Assembly: GCA_029263945.1 (NCBI GenBank)
Contig: JARIDM010000067.1
Coordinates: 1-15,277, forward strand
Direction: 5' to 3'
Length of the DNA: 15,277 nucleotides
Origin: Sporosarcina sp.
GTDB lineage: Bacteria > Bacillota > Bacilli > Bacillales_A > Planococcaceae
How positions within the stretch are numbered: position 1 is the stretch's first letter; each line of letters begins with the position of its first letter. A program made the translations under genes and the position numbers. The notes beneath the pieces are model-generated. The model saw nothing but the letters and a program-made list of their open reading frames with translations. It did no database searches and was not told the DNA's origin. Shown here piece after piece: positions 5,960 to 13,494 of the stretch.

Positions 5960-7007
5960 TATCTGACGTTCTTTTTCCTTCGGGTACGAGACGTTTCGGT
6001 TGTTCAAGTGCATACAGTATCGCTTCGCAAATGATTTTTCCGCCTTCCCCTAAATTCAGTGCAAGTTGGCGGTTGATGGCTTTGGTTCTAAGAGACTCAT
6101 GTAGGAGGGGCTCCATAATCGCATTTAGTAAACTGGATTGTTTTACTTTACGGCCTGGCCCCAGGTGAATGAACCCATGTTTTTCTTTTGGAAAGTCGAG
6201 GGACGCTTCGAAATCATTTTGTGCGAGTACAATACAAGGAATGCCCATAAAGGCAATTTCATAAGGCATATAACCAGAAGCGCAAAGGATAATATCAGCC
6301 GTTGCCAAAAGCGCTAGGGGATTACCTTGTCGTTCTTTTACATGTGTGTTCCTGCGACCTAATGCCATCATTTGAAGTTCTGTTTTATCGTGGCTGTATT
6401 TTTCGCCAAGTAATACAGTCACTTTCAGTGGAATTTGAAGTTGCAAGATGTGACGAAGTGCTCGGTATGTTAAATTCCCTGGATCTTCTTCCCCGAAAGA
6501 AATAACGAGATGCGGAAGTGATTGAGGTTGTTTAGATTGTAAGCCGACCCTTTTAAAAGGCGATAGTTGTTCATCCGCTATAAAACTAGACGGTCCAACT
6601 AAATAATGAGCAGGTTGTTTTTCATGATCCTCCGTATAAAGTGTTTGCACCACGAGGTCAACAGCCTTACCCCCTTCACCGAAATCATCAAAGTGAATGA
6701 CGGCGGGTACAATCGTGGTAATTCTTTCAACGTCTTCGATCGAAGTGGATCCACTATCTCGGAGTAGAAGGTCTACATTTAAAGTGGTCAGTGTATTAAT
6801 GAAGGAAGCATTGTCTTTTATCGGTACGGATTGGTAGGTTGACGGAGGTGGTGTTGACCCTTTGAGATAAATGAATACAACATCGATTGCATCGGGTAAA
6901 GTATCAGCAATCGTTTGCGCTCTTCGCATAGGGTATGTCCCTTTTTGATCTGTGTCACAAACATAGATTGCAATTTTTTTCTTTGGATTTATGTTAATTG
7001 GAATCAT
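5952..7007 (-). CDS. PseG/SpsG-like nucleotide-sugar protein (GT-B fold), altered active site
   Basis: I place this 351-residue protein in the PseG/SpsG group (nucleotide-sugar hydrolases and GT28-like glycosyltransferases used for pseudaminic acid or spore-coat polysaccharide). Supporting blocks are V-I-H-F-D-D-F-G (103-110), Y-L-V-G-P-S (135-140), I-S-F-G-E-E-D-P-G-N-L-T (169-180), and the nucleotide-sugar loop A-D-I-I-L-C-A-S-G-Y-M-P-Y-E-I-A-F-M-G-I-P (237-257). In PseG the N-terminal loop reads G-x-G-H-x-M-R with a catalytic His; here it is K-G-T-Y-P-M-R-R (22-29), so the His is missing. It may be a glycosyltransferase or a non-hydrolytic relative. None of the usual pathway genes are beside it. 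The ATG sits directly after GAGGAAGG, a tight spacing, and no other start is near. Confidence 0.65.
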   Translation of the reverse strand: MIPININPKKKIAIYVCDTDQKGTYPMRRAQTIADTLPDAIDVVFIYLKGSTPPPSTYQSVPIKDNASFINTLTTLNVDLLLRDSGSTSIEDVERITTIVPAVIHFDDFGEGGKAVDLVVQTLYTEDHEKQPAHYLVGPSSFIADEQLSPFKRVGLQSKQPQSLPHLVISFGEEDPGNLTYRALRHILQLQIPLKVTVLLGEKYSHDKTELQMMALGRRNTHVKERQGNPLALLATADIILCASGYMPYEIAFMGIPCIVLAQNDFEASLDFPKEKHGFIHLGPGRKVKQSSLLNAIMEPLLHESLRTKAINRQLALNLGEGGKIICEAILYALEQPKRLVPEGKRTSDML

Positions 7008-7077
7008 CCTTCCTCAACTGATCTATTTTGCTTTCCTCTTATCGTATGGTGTAGAAAATAAAATATGATTTTTTCAG

Positions 7078-7105
7078 TTGAAAGCATGGTATTCTGTGTT
7101 AGACT
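7078..7105 (+). promoter_or_regulatory. Sigma-A promoter for the antiporter gene
   Basis: TTGAAA (7078-7083), a 16-base spacer and TAGACT (7100-7105), with TGT before the -10 as an extension. It is 36 bases upstream of the TTG start. Confidence 0.55.
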
Positions 7106-7141
7106 AGTTATATTTCTAGGAAGGATTGGAGGGAATTCCCA

Positions 7142-9016
7142 TTGTTCGAATCACTACTATTTGACCTGATGCTCGTTGTCCTTATCGGGATTTTATCGCA
7201 GTGGATTGCTTGGAGATTTAGAATGCCGGCAATCGTTGTGATGTCAGTTGCAGGCCTTTTAATTGGACCTGTTTTAGGTGTTATTAATCCCCAAGAAAGC
7301 ATGGGCGAATTATTTAGTCCCATTATTACATTTGCAGTAGCACTCATCTTATTTGAGGGTAGTTTAAACCTTGACTTTAGAGAGATTAGAGGCTTTAACA
7401 AACCCGTTTTACGGATTGTTACTGTAGGGGCATTTATCGCTTGGATTGCAGGTTCACTTGCCGCGCATTATGTGGCAGGGTTATCTCTATCTGTTGCGTT
7501 TATTATTGGTGGTTTGTTTATTGTTACAGGGCCTACAGTCATTATGCCTTTATTAAGACAGGCGAAATTGAAGCCTAGACCTGCGGCAATATTAAAATGG
7601 GAAGGCATTGTCGTCGATCCATTTGGCGCACTTCTTGCCGTATTTGCTTTTGAATCCATTCGTTTCTTTAATAATGAAGTGACACTAAAAGCATTTTCAC
7701 TCTTCTTTGCTGCTTCTATATTTGCCGTGTTTGTCGGCGTAGCTATTGCGCTAATCGTAGGGCGGTCGTTTGAACGAGGGGGCGTGCCAGAGTTTTTGAA
7801 ATCGCCTGTATTATTCGCTGTCGTCATCTTTACTTTTGTGCTGACAGATGAGATCATGCAGCAAACTGGGCTTCTTGCAGTCACTGCAATGGGAATGACG
7901 ATGGCAAATATGCGTTTATCTTCCCTCGCAGATATTCGTCACTTTAAAGAAAATATTACGGTGTTACTCATTTCCAGTATCTTCGTCATGTTAACGGCTT
8001 CGTTAAGTTCAGAAGTGTTGCTTGCGATATTCAGTTGGAAAATCATCCTCTTTGTTGTGGTGATGTTATTTATCGTAAGGCCTTTATCGATTTGGGTATC
8101 GACGATGGGTACGGAATTAACTGCGAAAGAAAAAACATTGATTGGTTGGATTGCCCCACGGGGAATTGTTGCGTTAACGGTTTCGGGGTATTTTGCAACG
8201 ATCTTAGAAGAACAGGGCTATAGAGATGCGGATGTTTTAATCGCACTCACATTTGCATTGGTTTTTTCGACGGTCATTATTCATGGTTTCACAATCGGAC
8301 CGTTGGCGAAAAGGTTGAATTTAACAACAACTGACGAATCAGGTGTACTCATCGTTGGTGGCAGTCAATTCGCCGCAGAATTTGCAAAATCAGTGAAAGA
8401 CACTGGGAATAAAGTGCGTATTATCGACCGAAACTGGGCGAGTTTAGCACATGCGCGTAAATACGAAATCGATGTACACATTGGAAATATTTTAACTGAG
8501 CAACATAATTACGATTTAGATTTAACGCCGTATCGATTTATGTTAGCTATGACACGAAGTGATCAATATAATTCGCATGTCTGTGAAGACTTTATCCCGA
8601 CGTTAGGACGTGAGCATCTCTATCAGACGAATGTTCATATAAATGATGGAACTGCAACATCAGCAAGTACAATGGGCGGGCACATTCTCTTTACCCCTGC
8701 AACCTCTATTCGAGAACTTGAGGATCGGATTAAATCAGGGCATGTTATTCGAAAGACGCTCATTACAAAACAATACAGCTATACGCAGTATTTACGTGAA
8801 CGTGATGACAAGTCTATCTTGTTGTATATTTTACGCGCAGACAAATCGATCGAATTCTTCTCGCCAGAAGTAGAGCTCCAAGCACAAGCAGGCGATGCGG
8901 TGATTACTTTATCATCACCCATAAAAACGATTGAACGAGTCAAAGATCGCTTAGAAGAAGAAAATGGGCATACTGAAGTTCCAATTGAAAAGATAGAGGA
9001 ACTCTTTGTAAAATAA
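7142..9016 (+). CDS. Cation:proton antiporter (CPA/NhaP type) with cytoplasmic TrkA-like domain
   Basis: The 624-residue protein has about 12 hydrophobic segments in residues 1-390 and a soluble tail. Antiporter marks are F-E-G-S-L-N-L (71-77), T-G-P-T-V-I-M-P-L-L (129-138), and E-G-I-V-V-D-P-F-G-A (154-163), where the Asp is the likely cation/proton site, plus the later I-A-P-R-G-I-V-A-L. The tail from about residue 395 begins with a Rossmann-like strand (V-L-I-V-G-G-S-Q-F-A) as in TrkA-N domains and ends in a TrkA-C-like region, so nucleotide gating is likely. It would exchange Na+ or K+ for H+ at the membrane. The start is TTG with GGAGG nine bases upstream. The gene is monocistronic, with its own promoter and a very strong terminator. 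The ion cannot be decided from sequence. Confidence 0.92.
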   Translation: MFESLLFDLMLVVLIGILSQWIAWRFRMPAIVVMSVAGLLIGPVLGVINPQESMGELFSPIITFAVALILFEGSLNLDFREIRGFNKPVLRIVTVGAFIAWIAGSLAAHYVAGLSLSVAFIIGGLFIVTGPTVIMPLLRQAKLKPRPAAILKWEGIVVDPFGALLAVFAFESIRFFNNEVTLKAFSLFFAASIFAVFVGVAIALIVGRSFERGGVPEFLKSPVLFAVVIFTFVLTDEIMQQTGLLAVTAMGMTMANMRLSSLADIRHFKENITVLLISSIFVMLTASLSSEVLLAIFSWKIILFVVVMLFIVRPLSIWVSTMGTELTAKEKTLIGWIAPRGIVALTVSGYFATILEEQGYRDADVLIALTFALVFSTVIIHGFTIGPLAKRLNLTTTDESGVLIVGGSQFAAEFAKSVKDTGNKVRIIDRNWASLAHARKYEIDVHIGNILTEQHNYDLDLTPYRFMLAMTRSDQYNSHVCEDFIPTLGREHLYQTNVHINDGTATSASTMGGHILFTPATSIRELEDRIKSGHVIRKTLITKQYSYTQYLRERDDKSILLYILRADKSIEFFSPEVELQAQAGDAVITLSSPIKTIERVKDRLEEENGHTEVPIEKIEELFVK

Positions 9017-9032
9017 ACTTAAACCATTGAAG

Positions 9033-9070
9033 AGAAGTTGGCCCCCTTGAGAAGGGGGCCAACTTCTTTT
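9033..9070 (+). terminator. Very strong terminator after the antiporter gene
   Basis: A 16-bp perfect stem (9033-9048/9052-9067), including seven consecutive G-C pairs, a GAG loop and a short T-run. It starts 16 bases after the stop codon. Confidence 0.9.
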
Positions 9071-9123
9071 GAATTGAGCGCGTTTTATCATTCGCTTAAC
9101 ATGCATAGAAAAGCGTTCTCCCT

Positions 9124-9129
9124 TATAAT
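9124..9129 (+). promoter_or_regulatory. -10 box of the topB promoter
   Basis: A perfect TATAAT 27 bases before the topB ATG. The matching -35 is weak (TGCATA at 16 bases), so only the -10 is listed. Confidence 0.5.
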
Positions 9130-9156
9130 CAAAGTATATAGAAAGGGGATTTACCG

Positions 9157-11316
9157 ATGTCTAAATCACTTGTACTTGCAGAAAAACCATCCGTGGCACG
9201 TGATATTGCGCGTGTACTCGGTTGTACGAAAAAAGGAAATGGATTTCTTGAAGGACCAAAATATATTGTCACGTGGGCACTTGGCCATTTGGTGACACAT
9301 GCTGATCCAGAAGGGTACGGCAGTGAATATAAAGAATGGAAACTGGAGCACTTACCAATTATTCCAGACCCTTTTAAACTGACGCCGATTCGTCAAACGA
9401 CAAAGCAGTTCAATGCTGTAAAAGCCCAACTGAAACGTAATGATGTCAAAGATATTATTATCGCAACGGACGCAGGGCGCGAAGGGGAGCTTGTGGCGAG
9501 ATGGATTTTAGAGCAAGCAAAAAGTAAAAAACCAATTCACCGCTTATGGATCTCGTCGGTGACAGATAAGGCCATTAAAGATGGTTTTAATCAGTTGAAA
9601 CCAGGACGTGCTTATGAAAATCTTTACGCAGCAGCAGTTGCGCGTGCAGAAGCGGATTGGGTTGTAGGCATTAATGCCACTCGTGCCTTAACAGTGAAAT
9701 ACAATGCACAATTATCGACAGGTCGCGTGCAAACACCAACACTTGCGATGATTGCTGAACGTGAAAAGCAAATTAATACTTTCAAGCCAAAAGCGTATTT
9801 CGGCATGCAAGCCATTACCGAAAAGGCGACATTCACTTGGCAAGACAAAGAGGGGCAAACCCGTTCGTTTGACCAAGCCTCTATTGAAATACGCTTAGAG
9901 AAATTAGACAGCAACCACGCAGGGACCATTACGGAAGTAAAAGCAACACCAAAATCACAACCCGCGCCGCACTTATTTGACTTAACAGAACTACAAAAAG
10001 AAGCGCATCGGCGTTGGTCTTGGTCAGCTAAGGAAACGTTATCGACCTTGCAAGGTTTATACGAACGTCATAAAGTGGTGACGTATCCACGTACGGATTC
10101 CAAACATTTAACATCAGACATGGCGAGTACCTTAATCGATCGTATTAAAGCCGTGGACATTGCACCGTTCCGAAAAGCAACGAATCAGTTGCTCCGTTCG
10201 GGTGCTGTAAAACCGCAAAAAGGCGTGATCGACGATAAACGCGTTTCTGATCACCATGCGATTATTCCAACAGAGGAAACACCTATTTTACAAAACCTAA
10301 CGGATAAGGAAAAACGACTCTATGAATTAATCGTCAACCGATTCCTCGCTGTGTTTTTCGAGGCGTTCCGTTACGACCAACTCACTGCAGACCTGAAAAT
10401 TGGGGAGGAAACATTCCAAGCGAAGGGCCGCGCAGTAACAGATGAAGGTTGGAAAAAAGTATACGGTACCGACGAAGAAGCAACACAGACGTTGCCTGCA
10501 TTTGAAAAAGGTCAACAACTACCCGTTCGTGCTGTAACGATGACAGAGGGGAAAACGAAACCACCAGCAAGATTTAATGAAGGAACGTTACTTGCTGCCA
10601 TGGAAAACCCTGCGCAGTTTATGCAAGGGGAATCGAAAGCGTTAATTAAAACCATCGGGGAAACAGGTGGACTTGGAACCGTTGCTACGCGTGCCGATGT
10701 TATTGAGCGTTTGTTCAAATCATTTGTCCTTGAAAAAAGAGGCAATGACATATTCACGACTTCTAAAGGGCGTCAGTTACTTGAACTTGTCCCAGAAGAT
10801 TTGAAATCTCCAGCGTTAACAGCACAGTGGGAGCAAGGCCTTACAAAAATCGCGAATGGCACTATGAAAAAAGAAGCATTTATGAAAGACATGATTGCCT
10901 TTTCGAAACAAGCCGTCACTGAAATTAAAACAGACGATAAAAAGTTTAAACATGATAATGTCACGGGGAAAACTTGTCCAGATTGTGGAAAATTGCTCTT
11001 AGAGGTAAACGGTAAGCGCGGCAAAATGAATGTTTGTCAAGACCGTGAATGTGGGTATAGACGTAGTATATCGAGATTGACGAATGCCAGATGCCCAGTT
11101 TGTAAAAAGAAATTAGAATTACGTGGTGAGGGTGATGGACAAATCTTTGTTTGTTCATGTGGACACCGCGAAAAATTATCTGCATTCGAAAAACGACGGG
11201 CCAATTCGAAAGGCAAAGGTGCAGGAAAGCGAGATGTCCAACAGTACTTAAAAAAGCAAGATGAACCTGAGAATACAGCCATGGCAGACGCACTAAAAAA
11301 ACTGTTCGATAAATAA
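9157..11316 (+). CDS. topB: DNA topoisomerase III (type IA)
   Basis: The 719-residue protein is a complete Bacillus-type TopB that relaxes and decatenates DNA through single-strand breaks. The Toprim domain starts at residue 3 (E9 in A-E-K-P-S; T-D-A-G-R-E-G at 104-110). The catalytic tyrosine is Tyr310 in V-V-T-Y-P-R-T-D-S. Two C-terminal zinc ribbons are visible: Cys607, 610, 627, 632 and Cys646, 649, 666, 668. The tail after 680 is Lys/Arg-rich. The start is ATG 9157 with AAGGGG eight bases upstream. It stands alone between a strong terminator and the promoter of the next gene. Only a weak 4-bp hairpin with four T (GGAT/ATCC near 11325-11340) follows it, so readthrough into the next gene is possible. 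Confidence 0.97.
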   Translation: MSKSLVLAEKPSVARDIARVLGCTKKGNGFLEGPKYIVTWALGHLVTHADPEGYGSEYKEWKLEHLPIIPDPFKLTPIRQTTKQFNAVKAQLKRNDVKDIIIATDAGREGELVARWILEQAKSKKPIHRLWISSVTDKAIKDGFNQLKPGRAYENLYAAAVARAEADWVVGINATRALTVKYNAQLSTGRVQTPTLAMIAEREKQINTFKPKAYFGMQAITEKATFTWQDKEGQTRSFDQASIEIRLEKLDSNHAGTITEVKATPKSQPAPHLFDLTELQKEAHRRWSWSAKETLSTLQGLYERHKVVTYPRTDSKHLTSDMASTLIDRIKAVDIAPFRKATNQLLRSGAVKPQKGVIDDKRVSDHHAIIPTEETPILQNLTDKEKRLYELIVNRFLAVFFEAFRYDQLTADLKIGEETFQAKGRAVTDEGWKKVYGTDEEATQTLPAFEKGQQLPVRAVTMTEGKTKPPARFNEGTLLAAMENPAQFMQGESKALIKTIGETGGLGTVATRADVIERLFKSFVLEKRGNDIFTTSKGRQLLELVPEDLKSPALTAQWEQGLTKIANGTMKKEAFMKDMIAFSKQAVTEIKTDDKKFKHDNVTGKTCPDCGKLLLEVNGKRGKMNVCQDRECGYRRSISRLTNARCPVCKKKLELRGEGDGQIFVCSCGHREKLSAFEKRRANSKGKGAGKRDVQQYLKKQDEPENTAMADALKKLFDK

Positions 11317-11349
11317 TGCTTTGGTCGGATTTTATCCTTTTGTAAAAAT

Positions 11350-11358
11350 TGGTATAAT
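11350..11358 (+). promoter_or_regulatory. Extended -10 promoter for the SprA-like gene
   Basis: TGGTATAAT, a perfect -10 with TGn extension, 38 bases before the ATG. The -35 is poor. It has the same sequence as the degV promoter core at 1932-1940 (minus strand). Confidence 0.6.
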
Positions 11359-11396
11359 AAAATTAATCATACATTAAAAACGGGAGGTGAGGTTAC

Positions 11397-12053
11397 ATGA
11401 GTGTCATGTTAGCCCAATTATCTGGACAAGATCATCTAGTGAGAAATGATGCAATTCGGAGACGTAACGCTGAAAATGCTTATGATCGACAGGAAGATTA
11501 TAACGGCACAATGAAAAAGAAGCTTTCTGAACTTGAGAATTTAATTAGAGGAAATGCTGAAATAGAAGTTGCTAGTCCTAAAGGTCTAGTTGCGCATCAA
11601 GCCGTTCAAGCAACTCCCCAAGAAGTTGTGCCAGAAAAAGCCGTTGAACAACAACTGGGCGCAGGTCAGATGAAGCGTATTTCTTTACCCTTAGGTAAAA
11701 CACTGGAAGAAACGATCCGTCTTTGGCGTGATGTGCGCACGGATGCAATCTCAGTACCTCAGCCTACTACGGTAGATCATCAACTCGCTTCTAAAGCTTC
11801 CGCGGAAATACGAAAAACAGAAGCGCAGATTGGTCTGAATATGCGTGCAAACGCACAAGTTGACATGGCGACAAGACAAGCTAATATAGACGTAGCTGAA
11901 GTATCTTCAAAAGAATTCTCTTCCTCTGCAGAGCGAGAATTGCATAAAATGCAAAAAAAGTATGAGCAAGCCATTTCTTCTTATTCGTTTCATGTTCAAA
12001 TGAAACAAAGTGGATTTGAAATGGAAACACCAAGTTTTTATAAAGTTGCTTAA
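11397..12053 (+). CDS. Unknown protein resembling the C-terminal part of SprA-type proteins
   Basis: I do not recognise this 218-residue protein with certainty. It is soluble, without signal peptide or membrane segment. Residues 12-50 are charged helix, 60-92 a Gln/Val/Pro-rich linker, 93-160 a conserved-looking block, and 175-205 another helix. The block L-G-K-T-L-E-E-T-I-R-L-W-R-D-V-R-T-D-A, then P-Q-P-T-T-V-D-H-Q-L-A-S-K-A-S and E-A-Q-I, resembles the segment that follows the HExxH peptidase core in SprA-type putative metalloproteins. No HExxH is present, so it would be a non-peptidase relative. That link is from memory and tentative. The start is ATG 11397 with GGAGG nine bases upstream; ATG 11406 is an alternative. 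It has its own promoter and terminator. Confidence 0.68.
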   Translation: MSVMLAQLSGQDHLVRNDAIRRRNAENAYDRQEDYNGTMKKKLSELENLIRGNAEIEVASPKGLVAHQAVQATPQEVVPEKAVEQQLGAGQMKRISLPLGKTLEETIRLWRDVRTDAISVPQPTTVDHQLASKASAEIRKTEAQIGLNMRANAQVDMATRQANIDVAEVSSKEFSSSAERELHKMQKKYEQAISSYSFHVQMKQSGFEMETPSFYKVA

Positions 12054-12057
12054 TCTT

Positions 12058-12086
12058 AAAGGCTGCCCACTCGTTGGCAGCCTTTT
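12058..12086 (+). terminator. Terminator of the SprA-like gene
   Basis: AAAGGCTGCC (12058-12067) pairs with GGCAGCCTTT (12076-12085) around an 8-base loop, ending in TTTT. It lies between this stop codon and the ybaK-type start, so ybaK expression depends on readthrough or on a promoter I could not see. Confidence 0.82.
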
Positions 12087-12114
12087 ACTATATCGTGAGA
12101 GAGGGGAAAGTGTG

Positions 12115-12606
12115 TTGGCAAAAAATAATCAGGCAAGTAAGACGAATGCAGTTCGTATATTAGAGCGGGAAAATATTGAGTATACGTTACACGAATACGA
12201 TATAAGTGACGGTTTACTAGACGGGGTTTCTGTTGCTGAGAAAACGGGTCAATCTCTGAAAGAAGTCTATAAAACACTTGTAGCAAAGTCTTCGAACGGA
12301 GAGCTTTTTGTGTTTTTAATTCCCGTTTCATTAGAATTAGATTTAAAAAAGGCAGCGAAAGCAGCTGGAGTGAAAAAGATAGAGATGCTCCCACTCAAAG
12401 AATTAACGAAAGAAACAGGTTATGTTCGTGGGGGGTGCTCAGCAATCGGCATGAAACGTAACTATCCAACCTTTATCGATCAAACGGCTTCTCTGCTAGA
12501 CAAAATGATTGTCAGTGCGGGACGTCCTGGCGTTCAAATGAGCATTACGCCAACGGCACTCGCAAGTGTCACAGGGGCAGCGTGTGTGGATCTTGTGAAA
12601 GGCTAA
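12115..12606 (+). CDS. ybaK: Cys-tRNA(Pro) deacylase, YbaK/EbsC family
   Basis: From TTG 12115 the product is 163 residues, the family length. These proteins hydrolyse cysteine wrongly attached to tRNA(Pro). The conserved lysine is Lys53 (V-Y-K-T-L-V), and the family loop G-G-C-S-A-I-G-M-K-R (107-115) and S-A-G-R-P-G-V-Q (134-141) are intact. The open frame extends upstream to ATG 12010, but that would run through the previous stop codon and terminator in another frame. GAGGGG (12101-12106) points to TTG 12115, or to GTG 12112 just before it. No promoter is obvious between the terminator and the SD, so low-level readthrough from the previous gene may feed it. Confidence 0.9.
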   Translation: MAKNNQASKTNAVRILERENIEYTLHEYDISDGLLDGVSVAEKTGQSLKEVYKTLVAKSSNGELFVFLIPVSLELDLKKAAKAAGVKKIEMLPLKELTKETGYVRGGCSAIGMKRNYPTFIDQTASLLDKMIVSAGRPGVQMSITPTALASVTGAACVDLVKG

Positions 12607-12614
12607 CTATGAAA

Positions 12615-12645
12615 TTGACTTTGATAAATGAAAATATGCTATACT
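12615..12645 (+). promoter_or_regulatory. Promoter for the YczE-type gene
   Basis: TTGACT (12615-12620), a long 19-base spacer, and an extended -10 TGCTATACT (12637-12645). The predicted start of transcription, near 12652, leaves a leader of about 113 nt. Confidence 0.6.
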
Positions 12646-12764
12646 AAGTAGAGTCATTTATGCACATTGCATAGGTGGTTTTATTTTTTGAAATGAAATA
12701 TAGTGCGTAATGCTAGAGTTTAAGGTGACCTTTAGGTGGGCCTTATATAGAGAGAAGGATTTCA
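12646..12764 (+). promoter_or_regulatory. Long structured 5' leader of the YczE-type gene
   Basis: The leader is longer than any other in the window. It holds a hairpin TATGCA-CAT-TGCATA (12659-12673) and, next to the SD, a second one: TAAGGT/GCCTTA (12721-12726/12740-12745) with an inner ACC/GGT around TTTA. Neither is followed by a T-run, so if it regulates, it would act on translation or mRNA stability. I could not match it to any riboswitch class that I know. Confidence 0.35.
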
Positions 12765-13406
12765 ATGAGTAAGCAATTAATGTGGAGATGGGCGTTTTAT
12801 CTTGGCGGTTTACCAGTACTAGGCCTCGGTATTGCGATGACCATTAAAGGGTATAAACTAGGAATCGGTCCATGGGATGTCTTTCATGTTGGCTTATACC
12901 AGCAATTTGGGCTGACAATTGGTTCTTGGAGTATTATTATGGGTTTACTTATTATTATTGCGACAACGATCGCATTTAAAGAATGGCCTAAAATAGGTAC
13001 GTGGTTAAATATGATTTTGCTTGGAATGTTTATCGATTTGTTTAACTGGTTACTTCCTGACGTTGAAGCGTTAAGCATACAAACCGTTTTATTTGTTGTT
13101 GGAATCCTTGTGATATCCTGTGGTATTGGGATTTATATGTCACCAAATATTGGGGCGGGTCCTCGTGATAGTTTAATGCTTGTTTTTGTAGAAAAGTTTG
13201 GCATGAGTGTTAAAAGAGTTCGTACAACTATTGAAGTGATTGTCGCTTTGTTGGGATGGCTTCTGGGGGGGCCTGTCGGTGTAGGAACCGTTGTAATTGC
13301 ACTCGGGATTGGTCAAATTCTTCAAGTGACCTTGCCGTTATTTAGAAAGCTTCTTGTAAAAGTAGCAGGAGAACCGAATGATGATTTTTTATTTAAAGTG
13401 AAGTGA
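12765..13406 (+). CDS. YczE/YyaS/YitT-type integral membrane protein
   Basis: The 213-residue protein is hydrophobic, with about five membrane segments (near residues 10-30, 48-68, 75-95, 105-130 and 155-178). The family pattern is L-G-I-A-M-T-I-K-G-Y-K-L-G-I-G-P-W-D-V-F-H-V-G-L and the related second half G-I-G-I-Y-M-S-P-N-I-G-A-G-P-R-D-S-L-M, which looks like an internal duplication of the same G-x-G-P-x-D loop. Relatives such as B. subtilis YczE affect secondary metabolism, but the molecular role is unknown. The start is ATG 12765 with GAGAAGG seven bases upstream. It is monocistronic behind a long leader. Confidence 0.85.
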   Translation: MSKQLMWRWAFYLGGLPVLGLGIAMTIKGYKLGIGPWDVFHVGLYQQFGLTIGSWSIIMGLLIIIATTIAFKEWPKIGTWLNMILLGMFIDLFNWLLPDVEALSIQTVLFVVGILVISCGIGIYMSPNIGAGPRDSLMLVFVEKFGMSVKRVRTTIEVIVALLGWLLGGPVGVGTVVIALGIGQILQVTLPLFRKLLVKVAGEPNDDFLFKVK

Positions 13407-13415
13407 TAGATGTAG

Positions 13416-13446
13416 AAGCACGTTCTTCGGAACAGTGCTTTTTTTT
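13416..13446 (+). terminator. Terminator of the YczE-type gene, UUCG-capped
   Basis: AAGCAC-GTTC (13416-13425) pairs with GAAC-(A)-GTGCTT (13430-13440), leaving one bulged A, capped by a TTCG tetraloop and followed by a T-run to 13446. Confidence 0.88.
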
Positions 13447-13494
13447 GTTGTCCTAGCATAAGCTACTCTTATGAAGTAGAAAGGATGAGCAGCT

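Noticed and set aside
9038..9295. An 85-codon plus-strand ORF over the antiporter terminator and the start of topB
   Set aside because: It runs through a strong terminator and overlaps the well-supported topB start in another frame.
11325..11340. A possible topB terminator (GGAT-TTT-ATCC followed by TTTT)
   Set aside because: Only four base pairs with a three-base loop; too weak to list beside the strong terminators elsewhere in the window.
12010..12114. Upstream extension of the ybaK-type ORF to ATG 12010
   Set aside because: It would overlap the end of the previous gene and read through its terminator hairpin, and the family length and SD both point to 12115.
12710..12772. A 20-codon upstream ORF overlapping the start of the YczE-type gene
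   Set aside because: There is no SD before its ATG, and the overlap with the real start can arise by chance. It could matter only if the leader proves regulatory.
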